NCBI GenBank assembly: GCA_905331475.1
Contig: CAJNYU010003357.1
Coordinates: 248,001 to 312,000, forward strand
Direction: 5' to 3'
From: Rotaria socialis
Lineage: Eukaryota > Rotifera > Eurotatoria > Philodinida > Philodinidae
DNA length: 64,000 bases
The position numbers and the translations under genes are program-made. Position 1 is the stretch's first letter. Each line of letters opens with the position of its first letter. A model generated the notes under the pieces. The model did not search any database. It saw only the letters and a list, made by a program, of their open reading frames with translations, and was not told the DNA's origin. Positions 12,760 through 33,537 of the stretch are shown piece by piece.

Positions 12760-13394
12760 ACTTATGCTATTGTAATGCTTTTGAGCGTTTTATTTCGATA
12801 ATATAATGATGCATGGAAGACATTATTCTTGTCCTGTCATTGATGTTGTCCATGACAAACCATCGAACGAAATCAAAGCATACGCATACAACAAAGTCAT
12901 CTGTTTGATCTGGCGACATCATCCGAAAGAAATGATCAAAAATTTCTTCAAAAATAGTAAGCCTGTATCGTAGTTTCTCAAAAGAGATACTTTTTAATTA
13001 AATATATAGCTATTTTAAAATTAAAAAAAAATATGTCACAGCTATTCAATCAATATTGATGTACACTTTAGTTGATCTAACAATTTTAAGTCAAATACTT
13101 TGAGGGCGGATCAAAACTTGGATCATTAAAATTTTTAATCTAGTTACAAACCTCTTTAAAATTACCAGTCATTGATGAAATTGCTTCGTGGGCCGTTTTC
13201 ATTCCTTTTTTAAGTGCTAGTTTCTCTAAATAGTTACAAATTATTAGTACTGAGCATTACAAAATTGTCACATAAAAGTCAAGAAATCTTAATAATATTT
13301 CGAGATTGACGAAGAAACATCGATAAAACTGCAAGATCAGAGAAACAGCATAGATTGATAAATTTATTAACAGTGCGAAGTTTTAGATCGAAAA
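12760..13394. other. Intergenic region upstream of the docking-domain gene
   Basis: AT-rich sequence without a credible open frame; it must contain the promoter of the minus-strand gene that starts at 12759. Confidence 0.4.
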
Positions 13395-13625
13395 TGACTG
13401 CATCAGATCGAGAAGTACGGACCGATTTCCGATGGAAAACACTGGAACATGGGAGCAATATTCCGGCTGGATAATGCTTCTACGTTTGTTCAGTAGATTC
13501 TAGCCAATTCCTGTTCTTTTCGGCAGGATACGGTGATTTTCCAGCTTCTTTTCAGTCGGTTCCTGCAATATCCAGTGGTCCGAATGATCGACTTGGTTCG
13601 TCGGAATAAGATATCACACCAAAAA
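13395..13625. repeat. Degenerate fragment related to the foldback core
   Basis: The segment shares CATGGGAGCA(A/G)TATTCC, a CCAATTCCTG block and TTTCGGCAGGA in the same order as the hairpin at 9047-9173, but with many differences and without long arms. It is richer in G and C than its flanks. I read it as an old, truncated relative of the same repeat family. Confidence 0.5.
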
Positions 13626-14099
13626 AAATGTGCTCCACTAGTTCATCTATTGCCCGCTTGGCTTTTGTATATTATTTATGGGCACTTTGACATTATTTGT
13701 GCAAAAATTTTCTGTGTTGAGTCGATTTCTCCTTTTTTGAATTTTTCAAACTCTTGTAGTTATGTCTCTTTGGTTCGCCTAACCGTTGTTTCAGGTAACA
13801 TCAAACCTTGTACTAAGCGTATTTAACACCATGTCTCTCAGTTTAGTTTTAATCAAACGTTTGTAGTTCGTGTGAGCTACTGCATTAAAAGCATCAATCT
13901 TGTCTTGGATAAGCTGAGCTTGTTTTTGACAAGCCTTCAAATGAGACTCCACTTTTGGCATTGCTGCTTGGCGTCATTTCGTATCAGATCAATGGTCTAA
14001 TAAAGGTTGAAATTGTTTGCTTTCCTTTTTTTCTATATATTTAATACTGCACACCAACGTTGTCCTAAAATTAGAAAAAGAACCCTGAAGAAACCAGGA

Positions 14100-14345
14100 G
14101 AATGATTCCGATAGTAGGATCCTATCGGGATCCGAGTTTGGGACCTACAATCGGAATCCTAGTGTTGGAACCCGATAGGTTTCGGTGTCGGAATTTAACG
14201 GAATCCAACATAAGCATTCGATACCTGTGCTCTCTTGGCACGCCCCAGGTCAAAAAATCTGACACAAGATCTTATGAAATACAGACAAGATCTTGTCAGA
14301 TCTTACAATATGAATGCTTGTCCTGGGACCATATACTTATTCATT
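14100..14345. repeat. GC-richer palindromic island
   Basis: The island includes GGATCCTATCGGGATCC, a repeated TCGGAAT/CGGAATCC theme and the pair AAGATCTTATG and AAGATCTTGTCAGATCTTA. It departs from the AT-rich background and looks like another degenerate repeat remnant. No coding content is supported. Confidence 0.4.
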
Positions 14346-14474
14346 GGTGATGAAGAAAATATTTTTTCCGTCGGATCCGTTAGTAGATTCGTGACCAGGA
14401 ATCAGATCGAATTTTGTCGATTTGTCGGATTCATTCATCTGGGAATATGTATTGTTATAATAAATATATATTAA

Positions 14475-17400
14475 TAAACTTCCTATAATTTGATAAGTAT
14501 ATTATATATTGAAGACTTTATTTAATCTTTTAATATTCATTCTTTTTTGCTCTTTCCGAAAATCTTATTATTTGAATAAATATTTCAACAAGATTATCTG
14601 TTCGATTGTTCTCTATTACTAAAAGGTCTATTTTCCTGAGATGATGCTAATAATTGCAAGAGGTCTATTACTTTTAGTCGAAATAACACCAAAACAATAA
14701 TTCTTAAATAGATTATGTTGTTCTACGATCATTTCTTTTCTTGCTCTCTCTCTCTCTCTGTAGTTTATATGATTGAAAAAGAGTGACTATCTTTATAACG
14801 TGAATTGTTTGTTAAAATGCATGAACAAGGAAATTCTTGATGAAAAGAATGTGGAGGACACAAAACAATGATGAGTAAGGTGTTGTATGTTTACTTGCAC
14901 AATTGCCATTTTCTATTGCTTATTTTTAAGTTTTACCTTTCTCTGTTTTGTTCAATTATAATGTGTAAACATCAATTGAAAAAAAAGAATCACCGGAGAA
15001 GGAAATTTTTTTTCTTTCATAGGAAATCTCCCACACTTGTTTTTGTCTGATACGAGTATATTGATTAATCTGCAAGTAACTCTGTTTTAAAACTCTGTTT
15101 TTTTAATCTCTTCAAGTACAGAAAAAAAATAAACTATTAGCTGTACGATCAATTTGTATCGAAAAATTCTTTTCCTGATATCAACCCCATTCAGTGTGAA
15201 TTATGTGGAAATTTTCGAATTCCTTATCCTTTATTACTAGTAAAAATAGTATGGATTACAGAAGCGCTGTTTTACTTAATCCTATAATGAATATATTGAA
15301 ACATGCAAGTGCAAGAATCTAAAATTAGTAAATAATCATTTCGAAAAACTAAAGAACGTACAACTTCCTACCGTCATTCATTACGATACGAAACTAAAGT
15401 TTTGTAAAGTAATTGTCAACAGTGAGATGAGTTTCGTTAAGATAAAATAATAAATGCAAGGAATAGAATTCGTGAAAATAGCATTTGTTATATATCATTC
15501 TAAGAAAAACAAATTCAATCCATTCGTTATTAACAGGAACTAAAGCCTTAAAAATTCTAACTTGAATATCAAATTTAGAGAGAAATTCTAAACTAATTTA
15601 GTTAGCCGTCCGTATGTTATCGACTTGATCATATTACTTAAAATAAAAAATTAATTAATTCATGTAATTCATAAATTTATTTTAGAAACAGTAAATTATT
15701 ATATTTTATGAAGAAATGTGTATCGGTACAAGAGTGAAAAATGAATTTCTATTGTGATCAAGCTAACTTGTAATATTGAAGAAAGTCGATATTATTAAGA
15801 AAAATTTCAAATGCAAACCAACTGAAATTGAAATTTAGTTAAAACAAAGAAACAAAGTGAGTTTTTATTTAGTGACTTGTATCAAACAGTCGTTTGGGGA
15901 TGTAAAAAAACAAGTGTCTACCAAATGATCTATATTTTTTCATTTGAGCTTGACATGTAAAAGTTGTTTTCTTTTTCGGCATATCTTACACTTCTCTAAA
16001 ACATAATTTCGATTTTTACAGATCCGGTATGTTTTTGTTTTACCTATAAACAGATTCCAAGGTAGTAAAGATTATTTCGAGTAAATATTCAATCAATTCA
16101 ATATTTGATGGTATGTGTGAGAAATTTTTATACGAATTCCATTGCGATAATGCCTTCATTCAATTATTAGTGAGTTATCATTATCAATTTGCAATTATGT
16201 GTTTTGACATCATTCATAAAAGGATATTTTTCGAATTTTTCGATGCAATCAGATATCATGAGAATTCAGCAGACCACCAGTGATCAACATCTATTGAGCT
16301 AAGAGAATTTTATTTTCAATTTATTATTATGTTGAATTAGAAAACAGTCATTACTGAGGAATAAGAAGAATTTAGGTTTGAAAATGGAGAAGTTGATACC
16401 TTAAGTAAATAGTTCTAATTGTCAATATTAAGTATTGCTTTGTAGATAATCTATTCTTTTTTGATATTTTCAACAGGATATTTATTCTGTCGTTTAGCAT
16501 GTTTCTTTTATTGTCACATTATTTATTATGATTGAGACGTAAATGTCATGGTTATTTTCTGTTCGTTATCAAAAATGGTTTTGTCTTCTATTTAAAAGAC
16601 ATTTGCTAGAATTGAATATGTAGTAAAGCAGAACATTATATAATTTGGCAGAATCATCTGAAAACATCAAATAGCTAGGACACAGTTCACTGTGTGTATT
16701 TTAGTAAAATAAAATAAGAAAACATACATAAAAAAATTTGTGAATATAAGTGAAATGAAGTCAATTTTATGTTGAGAGATTCTGCTATAAACAGTACTAT
16801 TTACATTGCAAGAATTAAGATATTATGTAATATCTCGTTTTCAAAAAAAAAATGAAATTTCTAATGAAGTTGTTTTAGTAGCGAGTATCCTACGTTTCTT
16901 ATTAGACACAGTGCTGTATTTCGATTTATCACGTTCATGTCTAATTGAAGGTCAAATGGAATTTCATAGGTACACATGAAGCTTTAGTCTCATGTTTATT
17001 CAGACAAGCATCAAACATTAAACGGAAAATTGTTTACCAGATTTTTAAATCTCTGATAAACTCAATACGTGATTTTTTTTCTTATGATAGATACACTCAT
17101 ACGGAAAAATTAAGCTAGTCTATAAGATAAATAAAATGATGCCATTGTGTTAATCTTTTGCCCAAATAGAATAAATTCTAATCCTCAATAAATGGTTTGA
17201 ATACAAAATAATCATTTACGTTTTGTTTTTAAACTTCTAAAATAATTTTAATATCGATATTACTATTCGAATATATTTATGCATTGTTTTTTGATATTAT
17301 TGAATATTTTTTTTTCGATAAGAACATCAATTAGACTAGTTTTCAACTATAAGAAGTAAATCGACATATTTCATGAATCGATTGAAGGCTTTATAAAAGA

Positions 17401-18872
17401 AATTTAATTATTATTTTTATTTTCACAGAGTTAGACTCAATAAAAAGTGGACTATATCTTGAAACAAACACATCAAATGACGTTAATGTATCACATTAGG
17501 CATGTCACATAACATCAAACAACTGGCATCGATGTTTTCTAGCTAGACCAAATGATATCATAATAATGATACTTTCCCTTTCAATATTTATCTGATGTAG
17601 TGTTGGTAGAATAAATAATACAAGAAAAACTCATTCATACGATGTTCAGTAGTTTATTACAGAAAAAAAAATTAAAATAATCACGAGGGGTTTCGGGAAC
17701 AAAAAAGAATCGTGTTTCAAAACACTTATTGTACAACATTATTTTACTATAAATTACTGTCATATCATTTACAATGAAAAAAAAAACGAGTTGGTGAATG
17801 TGCTAAATATGTAATACTATGTGCTGACGTGACATTATTCAAAAGAAAAGTAAAAAATAGAATGTTTGCATACGGACGTAAGAACTTTTGTTGAAATCTC
17901 ATATTATGCGGATAAATATGAGACATTATTCATGCTAAGTCAGTGTATCAAACCATGATGTCTTTGTATATATTAATTTCTTTTTTTTTATTGATTATTT
18001 ATTAATGGAATCTAAATTCAAACAAATATTTCATAAAATTTAGACAGTAATAAAATCGATGACTCGATTATAAGCTGAATAGAACAAACGAATAAAAGAT
18101 ATATTTTATTTTACAGACAAAATCATTAAGAGAAAATTAGTTCAGCAGCTATTTCTAATTATTTTTGATAAACAAACTCTTGTAAAGAATATCTAAGAAA
18201 GAAATGTTTTTTTCTCGTTGGAGAAAATTGATTTACCAGTATGTTGTCATGGTGATAATATTTTCAGGCGCCATATATAAATGACATTATGAAAGAAATG
18301 TTACTTATATATAGTATTATTTTGTGCCGTTACTTTTATCATCAAGATAGCCTTTTGATTGTGACATTCTGGATGACAGTAGAGATTATTCTGATAGCAA
18401 GAAAGAATTTACTATTGAAATCAATCATTTTATGAAGGCATTTCTATCATATAAAAAAAAACGGAATTCTGATTGCATGCATTACGAACGACAATTTTTA
18501 TTAATAAAAAAAAAGAATCCATATTTTACTATTGGTAAGTGATTAATTGGAAGGTAATTATTATTGTCATCAAAAGGAAGAATATCTTTCTAATAGCAAT
18601 TAGGTTTCTCTTTTTTGTCGTACTTAAATTTTATCATAAAAATCAAAATTGATGAAAGATTAGTATGCTACATATATACACACGCATATATATATATATA
18701 CGAATCAAGTCGATAGACATTATTTATTTGATAAGAATAGTTCTACGACTGTTGACATTGTTTTCTTAGCTTACATAGGGATCAATCGTTCGTTGTTCAC
18801 TAATGAACAAATCCAGGACTATATACTTTTGCCTTGTAGATGACTTTTTTCATTGTTCAAATTTATCTTTTA

Positions 18873-18909
<37 letters not shown>

Positions 18910-18949
18910 TTATATGTATGCATGTATATATACTGTCTAAGGGATAAAG
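14475..18949. other. 4.5-kb gene-poor AT-rich region
   Basis: No exon, RNA gene or mobile element could be supported on either strand. The sequence is AT-rich with frequent stops. Near its right end are (TA)n tracts at about 18686-18700 and 18876-18902. Confidence 0.45.
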
Positions 18950-19433
18950 TTAGTGATCACATCGAATAAATAACAAGAAAACGAATGATTGAAATAATGT
19001 ACAAATTAAAAGAAAATTTGATGATAAATAAGTTGCATGATTATTGACTTCAATATGTTCTGTTTTAAGATGTTTGATTTCATTAAATTGTGTTGTTATT
19101 TCATTTGTGAGTGCCAATTCAATTATAGTCGAATTTTCAATTGAATCTTCTACTTCAGTTTCGCTTACAATTGATAACGTAAATGTCGTTGCTGTTGTAG
19201 TAACAAGCGGCGATGTTGTAATTGTAGTTGTTGTGATTATATTAGTGCTCGGAGTTGAATTTTGCGTCGAGCTTGCGGTAATAGTAGAGGTAGAAATAGT
19301 ACTACTACTACTACTAGTAGTAGTAGTAGTAGTAGTAGTAGTAGAAGTAGAAGTTATAGTACTAGTGCTGCTACTAATGGTAGTAAAAGTGGGTGGTATT
19401 CCTGATGTTTTGGTAGTTGTTGTAGTTGTTTTT

Positions 19434-19464
<31 letters not shown>

Positions 19465-19493
19465 CTGTTGTTGCTGTTGTTGCTGTTGTTGTA

Positions 19494-19526
<33 letters not shown>

Positions 19527-20480
19527 NGTTGTTGTTGTTGTTGTTGCTGTTGCTGTTGTTGTTGTTGTTGTTGTTGTTGTTGCTGTTGCTGTTGTTGTTA
19601 CTGCTGCTACTGTCGTCGTCGTCGTCGTTGTTGTTGCCAATGCTATCGTTGTTGTTATCATGTCTGTTGTTGCTACTTCGGTTGTTGTTAATATGGCTAT
19701 TTCTATAGTAGAGGTAGTAGTGGGGATGGTTGTTGTTGTGGTTGTGGTTAATATGGTTGAATTCAACACAGTACCAAGAACCAAATGTGTTCGTGGTCGA
19801 GATAGTGTTGGTTGAAATCGTTGGCATGTTGATGCATCTCGATTACACATCGGTCGCTGGCATGTACAATGAGTTCGATTCTTTTGTTCACGTTCACCAA
19901 ATGTTAAACATTCATAGTGATAAATAGAATTTAATTCAGTACGTATACGACAACTGCGACATTTATGACGAATTTCAAGTGAATGTAAACTGGAATTCGT
20001 CCCATGATAGCATGCAAAATGACGTTTTGCTGTTACTTCATAAATACATCGTTGAATATTGGAATTACATTGATTAGAATTGCAATAACAATGTGTTTGA
20101 TCATAACCATATAATGGACCGTCTAATTCTCGAGCACATTGTTGATGAATTACTGTATCCACATTAAGTTGACGACGACGACGACGACGACGACGATCTT
20201 GTGATTCATCAAAGAAAACCAATTCTCCTGATGATGGCTCGGCATGTGATTCAAGCATATTTTTTGATAAAATTGTCGCCTTTTTTGTTGTTGTAATTAT
20301 TGTCATTGTAGTTGTAGATAAGACTACTGGAGCAATAAAAATGACACATGCCCGACAATTTTCAATCAATTGAAAAGATCCATTGATATCTTCATTACAA
20401 CGTAAATTTGTTGCAATAATGATATTGATTGATAGAACAACTATCAGCAATGATAACCAAATTGAAAACATGTATATCAT
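18950..20480 (-). CDS. Secreted Cys-rich, Thr-rich (mucin-like) protein, frame broken at an ambiguous base
   Basis: A single exon starts at 20480 with a signal peptide (MIYMFSIWLSLLIVVLSINI). The ectodomain has Cys clusters, including two CxCxxxxCN ends (CYCNSNQCN and CTCQRPMCN) that recall the terminus of Ly6/uPAR-type three-finger modules, and a run of eight Arg (CGN repeats) that could be a processing site. A long Thr/Ala tract encoded by ACA/ACT/GCA triplets follows, as in O-glycosylated stalks. At 19527 the sequence has an N. Past it the original frame turns into an Asn/Ser run, while the frame one base off continues the Thr tract and ends at TAA 18952-18950 after a hydrophobic stretch (FLLICTLFQSFVFLLFI), a likely membrane or GPI-type anchor. 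I therefore take 18950 as the true end and the break as a sequencing artefact. Function unknown. Confidence 0.65.
19430..19640. repeat. Imperfect (TTG/CTG)n triplet tract with an N
   Basis: More than 200 bases of GTT/GCT triplets on the plus strand, coding Thr and Ala on the minus strand of the gene above. The ambiguous base at 19527 marks an unresolved repeat length. Similar GTA triplets continue from about 19296 to 19345. Confidence 0.9.
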
Positions 20481-28365
<7,885 letters not shown>

Positions 28366-31300
28366 TATGATGATGCTTGTTACCCACAATCGTTCGTTTT
28401 TTATTTTTTTTCTTTCGGGTTTTTTTTCTTCTCTTTGTGCGTATATATATGTATGTATGCATACAGCTCAAGGTTTCTATTGCCTATTGCTGGTACTGCT
28501 GCTCGAAATACGATAACAACAATAATAACAGCAAGAAAGTAAACAACAACAACAACAACAACTAATACTCTACTATCACTACTATTACGTCACTGCGGGT
28601 AAACAACGAACAACGAAGGTCTTCTCTTTTTCATAAGTTTTCTCTTCTATTTTATTCTTTTATTGTGCGTGTGTGTATAGAAAACTAAATACATTGTTGT
28701 TTTGTTATTAGACATGACAATAAGATGATGATACTCGCGACTTTCGGATTGTTGTTTTGCTACAACCGCACGATCTATTCTTTCTTTTTTCTTTTCTTTT
28801 TTTATTCTTATCGATGCTCTTCCGTGTGTATGTATGTCTGTGGGTGTATTATGCACTTCTTTTTCCTCTATTTTATGCTCTCTATTTTTCTTCGTCCTGT
28901 ATGATAGACACAGACACAACACAAAAAGAGAAAAAATATGGATTTTTTTTTCTTTTTTGCATTTGTATTTTTTGTTCTCTTTGTATACAACAAACGCACA
29001 TAAATACGCACAAATGGAAAATAATTCCTTTCTGACTATTTTTTATGGAAGAAAAAAAAGCAGAATATTTGAATTCACATAGGAGAAAGCTTATTTACTT
29101 GATGAACAATTCGAGGAGAAGATAATTTATGGAAGCATGGTTCAAAGATTCAAGAAAGATCAAATTTATAATTGACGAACTAAACCAGATGGATAATTTT
29201 GGAATTAGAATATATAGAAAGGCTATTGATAGTACTCTTAAAAAATATAAAAACTACTTTTTTTTATAATATATATTATTTTTGATTGATGCACTCGAAA
29301 TTGAACCTTCAAAAAGCATTAAACGGATTTTCCTCAGAAAGAAATCATTGAAATCTAAATTCAATTCAACGGGATCTTATTCGATAATATAATGCTCTTA
29401 TTCGAAGGTTCTATATATATATATATATTTGAATATACATCAATGTGTTGTTATCTTTTTAGACACTCCTCGATGTCAAATTAGTAACAGTCTATAATAA
29501 AAAATGACAGTCAGAACCGGACGGAATTCTTTGAGAAAAGAAAAAAATGATAAGTTCCGGCTTCATTTCCATTTTCAAATAGACTTACTCTTCCCCGGAG
29601 TCTAATGCCTATGTTAAATATATATTTGATGTAATCATTTTTGAAAGACTAAGAATATGATCATTGTAGAATGTGTCAAGAAAATATTAAATTGTTTTTC
29701 AAAGAAAAATCATGAAATAGTCAAGCACTATATTAACGCATGTAAAATAAGGGATATTTCAATATCTTGATTTTTAATTGATTTTAACAATATTATTGAA
29801 GTGTCGAACAGCTGCACAGAAAAAGAAGAAATGAGTCGTATTGACATTAAAGCTATGAATCGTTTAAATACTTATGATAGTTTTCAAAAAATAATTACAA
29901 CATTAGTCGCGCTAATAAAATAATAAACATCATAGTTCGATTTTTTAAATATTTGTAAAACAATAGGTAAGATTAAGTGATAAGAAATTCGGAGATTGTA
30001 CATCTTGAATATAAGTGTATATATTAAAGTAACTCATCTGGAACAGTGTACTTGTTTGATTTAAAAACTATAGACGGTTAGCATAAATGAATATAGTAGT
30101 ATTGACGAATTGTTCTATTATGCTCAACAAATTATGTATATGATTGATGAATGAAAACAAAAAGAAACATCTTGAGTTATGAATATGATTTTAGTATTTA
30201 AAACAAAAAAAAACAACATATGTCGGATTGTTTAACAAATAAAATAGAAAATATTCAAAATTAATTCACTTGTTAACTATGATAAAACGATAAAAAAAAA
30301 TGCAAATGTCATTCTCAATCAGATATTCTAGTTGACGTGTAGGAATATGAAATGCCCAATAAGAATGACTTATTTCATTATAATTAAGGATTGTCGTAAA
30401 TCTGAGAAGAAAATCCGCACCCAAGTGATTAATTTATTAGAAATCCATATAATGAAAATTCCGCAGTCAGTACAGCAATTTGACAATTAGGACAAAAAAT
30501 TATTTTGTATTCATATTTCCTTTTGTGATTTTCAGCCATATAAAAACGAAATGTTTGCTCAACAGTTTTTCAGCACAATTAGTATTTTAATATGATATTG
30601 CATTATTATTTTTTTGTCGAATCAAGTGTTTTTAATGACGATAAAAGAATTACGAAAAGCTGATTTATCAATATCAATTGTGTTTTGATTAAATGTAATA
30701 GTTAAACAAGAAATGTATTACAATTAAATTTCAGTTTACCGGAAAACTTTAGTTTATATTTTATTAACATTCATTCAAGTTCATTTATGATATTAAATTT
30801 GCTTTAATTTTATCAGTGTTATAATGATTAAACAAAAAGAGTCAATTGATCAGAAAGTAACATAGTTCACCAGTACAAAAGGATGCTTTGAAAAAATATC
30901 GAAGTAATTTTTCACAATTAACATTAAACTACTAGGTTATTCTGCGGAAATTGTTATTAAAACTTCAGAGAGTTCGATAATTTTGTTCTATTGCAGTTTT
31001 TCTTGAACAACGAATAGAAAATTTTTTGACGTTAGTATTATTAGTAAGAAATGGTATACAGATGAAGACAGATTTTCTTTTCTTTTCATCCTATTTTAGT
31101 GCTCATTATTAGCTGATTACGATCGAAAATCATTTTGTTCTCAGGAGACTGTATATTTGACATGAAAGAAAAAGATGAGAAAATTATGATGATGTCTTGA
31201 ATAACAGACTATACATTTTCAACCAAATGGTACATCATTTTTGTAGCTGGATTGTTTTTGTTTCCTTAACTACATAGTAGATATTAAAATTATCGAACGC

Positions 31301-32424
31301 ATGAAAAACTTTTCCAGAAAGATATATATATATATATAAATATATTATCGACGCTTTTCTCTTCCCTTTGTGCATGTTTAATCACTTGTAATATTCTAGG
31401 ACATCGAATAAAAAATAGTAAGTAAGATGTAATAATAGTGTTGAATGACGAATGAAAAATCTATTGAAATATAGCATATTAAAGCAAACGATTATTCGAA
31501 GTTCTGAGTATTTTTATATGCACGAGACATTAGTAATTTCTATCAGGTTATGAATGATGCTCAGATTCAGAAACGGATTTCTTTTCTTTTTACCATGCTA
31601 CTATAAACAAATAGTAACTATCATGATTGACTGATTAGTTGATCCATGGAAGAAATCTTAAAGGCAGGAAAATAAATTACAAAAATAGCAGAGAAAAAAA
31701 TGTCGGTAACAACTATGCTTATGAGATCAGTGTTTAAAAATTCAAGTATATGTTGATCGGTAACCGTTAATAACATTGCATCCGGCCGCTAAATTCAATA
31801 AATTGCCTGACTACACGATAAGATTTTTTCATTTATTTTTTTAAAGTGTGCATAAAAAGGGGAAAATCAGCGAAAATAGATTTATTTTCTGGTAATAGAT
31901 AAGCAGAAACTTCGAAGCAACAAATCCAGTAGAGTTAGCATTAGTTTGTATCTTGGATTCGTCCATATTATAATGAAATTATACAAAACTCTTCTGCGTC
32001 TTTCTCGCCTACGTATTCATCATATAAACATCTTGCACACAATAGAAATAATTCTCGTATGTTGCTTTACGCTTTTTCTCAGGCTGCACAATTATTTTTG
32101 CGCATAAAAGGCTGGAAATGATGTGGAATAAGACGATAGCAGAGAGAGAGAGAGAGAGAGAGAGAGGGGAAAAAGTAGATGACGTACGTGTTTGTAGTTT
32201 TATTCATCTACAGTCATTTTCATTCATAGTTTTTGTTAACGAGCACCGTATCAGGGGAATTTGTCATCTCAGTAGATTTGTTAAATAAGAAGGATTGACA
32301 TCGTTCACTGTTAAGTCCTCAAGGCGATCTGTCACGCTATATTCTAATCAATTTTTTTTCCGAACTTAAGCGTATACAAAACAACACAATGAATTTCATT
32401 TTGTGCCGATATTGTTTATTATAG
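28366..32424. other. Intergenic region between junctophilin and the GPCR
   Basis: The first part (to about 29060) is low-complexity T-rich and CA-rich sequence, likely the junctophilin 3' UTR. The rest is AT-rich with no supported exon. An (AG)n run lies at 32140-32166, about 260 bases before the GPCR start. Confidence 0.45.
32140..32166. repeat. (AG)n microsatellite
   Basis: Uninterrupted AG dinucleotides in the upstream region of the GPCR gene. Confidence 0.9.
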
Positions 32425-33537
32425 ATGTTGGTACTTGAACGCGTTCGTACTATTGCTATTTTATGTTTAACCGTATTTGGATGTACAGGAAATATTTTAA
32501 TATTAATTGTTGTTTATCAAGGTTATTTTCGAAAAACCGCTTCAACTGTATTAATATCTGCCTTATCGATTTCGGATTGTATTGTATTATGTTTACAAAG
32601 TTTACAAATCGTTACCAAACTTCAACCACAAGTAACATCCTATGATTGTGTCTTACTCTTTTTTATGGATGCCTTTCGTCTTTTATCTGTTTGGCTGGTT
32701 TGTATTATTAATATTGAACGTTGCTCATTAGTATTTAATCCATGCTATATGCCACGTTTAACTTGTCGAAGAAAATCACATATATTTGTGATAATATTAT
32801 GTATTATTTCATTACTTGTATTCAGTCACTATGCTAAGCATATGCATATCGAATATGTTTATAACTCAAATACAACAATTCCAATACGTTCATTTTGTGT
32901 ATTCAAACCGAATTTTCATCGTTTAGTATGGGAATGTATAAGATCTGGTTTAACATATTGGTTTACCGTACCGGTATGCACTGTTTGCAATCTTATTATA
33001 ATTCACCAACTTCGTCAAGCATCAAGTATTGAACGTGCATTAAATAATATGAATCCAGGAACTGATCAACTAATGAATACAAACAAATTCGATCTATCAA
33101 CTAAACAACGACAACTAACAGCGATGCTTCTTTCATCATCAATTTGTTTTGTATTAACATCAACACCATCAACAATACATACAACATATATATTAATAAC
33201 TGGTAAAGTGGATAATGTTCAATACGCAATACATATATTAACAAATATTCTACTTCATTTTCATCATGCATCAAATTTCTTAGTCTTTGTTTTTTCTTCT
33301 GCTCGTTTTCGTATTGAATTAATGCATTTATTGCGTCGATATATTGTTTGTCAGATTTGTATGCCTTGGTATAAACGTTCAATACCTAAAACTGACCAGA
33401 TTCTCATTATTTCAACCAAACAACATAAAACACCGAATAAGTTATTAACAAAAACAAAAGAATCGAAACGAAAAATGAAAGTTCAATATCATGGTGAAGT
33501 CATTGAACTCAAAATGAATGAGCGTGAACAGCCTTAA
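32425..33537 (+). CDS. Rhodopsin-family (class A) G protein-coupled receptor, probably peptide-binding
   Basis: One exon encodes 370 residues with seven hydrophobic segments. Class A landmarks are visible: Asn23 in TM1 (GCTGNILIL), Asp51 in TM2 (LSISDC), Cys75 before TM3 and Cys158 in the second outer loop for the usual disulphide, Pro183 in TM5 and Pro248 in TM6. Two motifs are unusual: the DRY site reads ERC (98-100), and the TM7 NPxxY site reads NFLVF (284-288). The N-terminus before TM1 is only about eight residues, and an acceptor-like TTATAG directly precedes the ATG, so an upstream exon with the outer N-terminus may be missing from this model. The tail is Lys-rich. The closest class is the broad FMRFamide-receptor-like group of invertebrates; the ligand is unknown. 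Confidence 0.85.
   Translation: MLVLERVRTIAILCLTVFGCTGNILILIVVYQGYFRKTASTVLISALSISDCIVLCLQSLQIVTKLQPQVTSYDCVLLFFMDAFRLLSVWLVCIINIERCSLVFNPCYMPRLTCRRKSHIFVIILCIISLLVFSHYAKHMHIEYVYNSNTTIPIRSFCVFKPNFHRLVWECIRSGLTYWFTVPVCTVCNLIIIHQLRQASSIERALNNMNPGTDQLMNTNKFDLSTKQRQLTAMLLSSSICFVLTSTPSTIHTTYILITGKVDNVQYAIHILTNILLHFHHASNFLVFVFSSARFRIELMHLLRRYIVCQICMPWYKRSIPKTDQILIISTKQHKTPNKLLTKTKESKRKMKVQYHGEVIELKMNEREQP

Noticed and set aside
13533..13826. 97-residue frame with hydrophobic segments after the degenerate repeat
   Set aside because: Begins within repeat-derived sequence, lacks any family motif, and has neither splice sites nor codon pattern like the true genes here.
19044..19691. Long plus-strand frame of Val and Cys runs
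   Set aside because: It is the antisense of the Thr/Ala triplet tract of the minus-strand gene.
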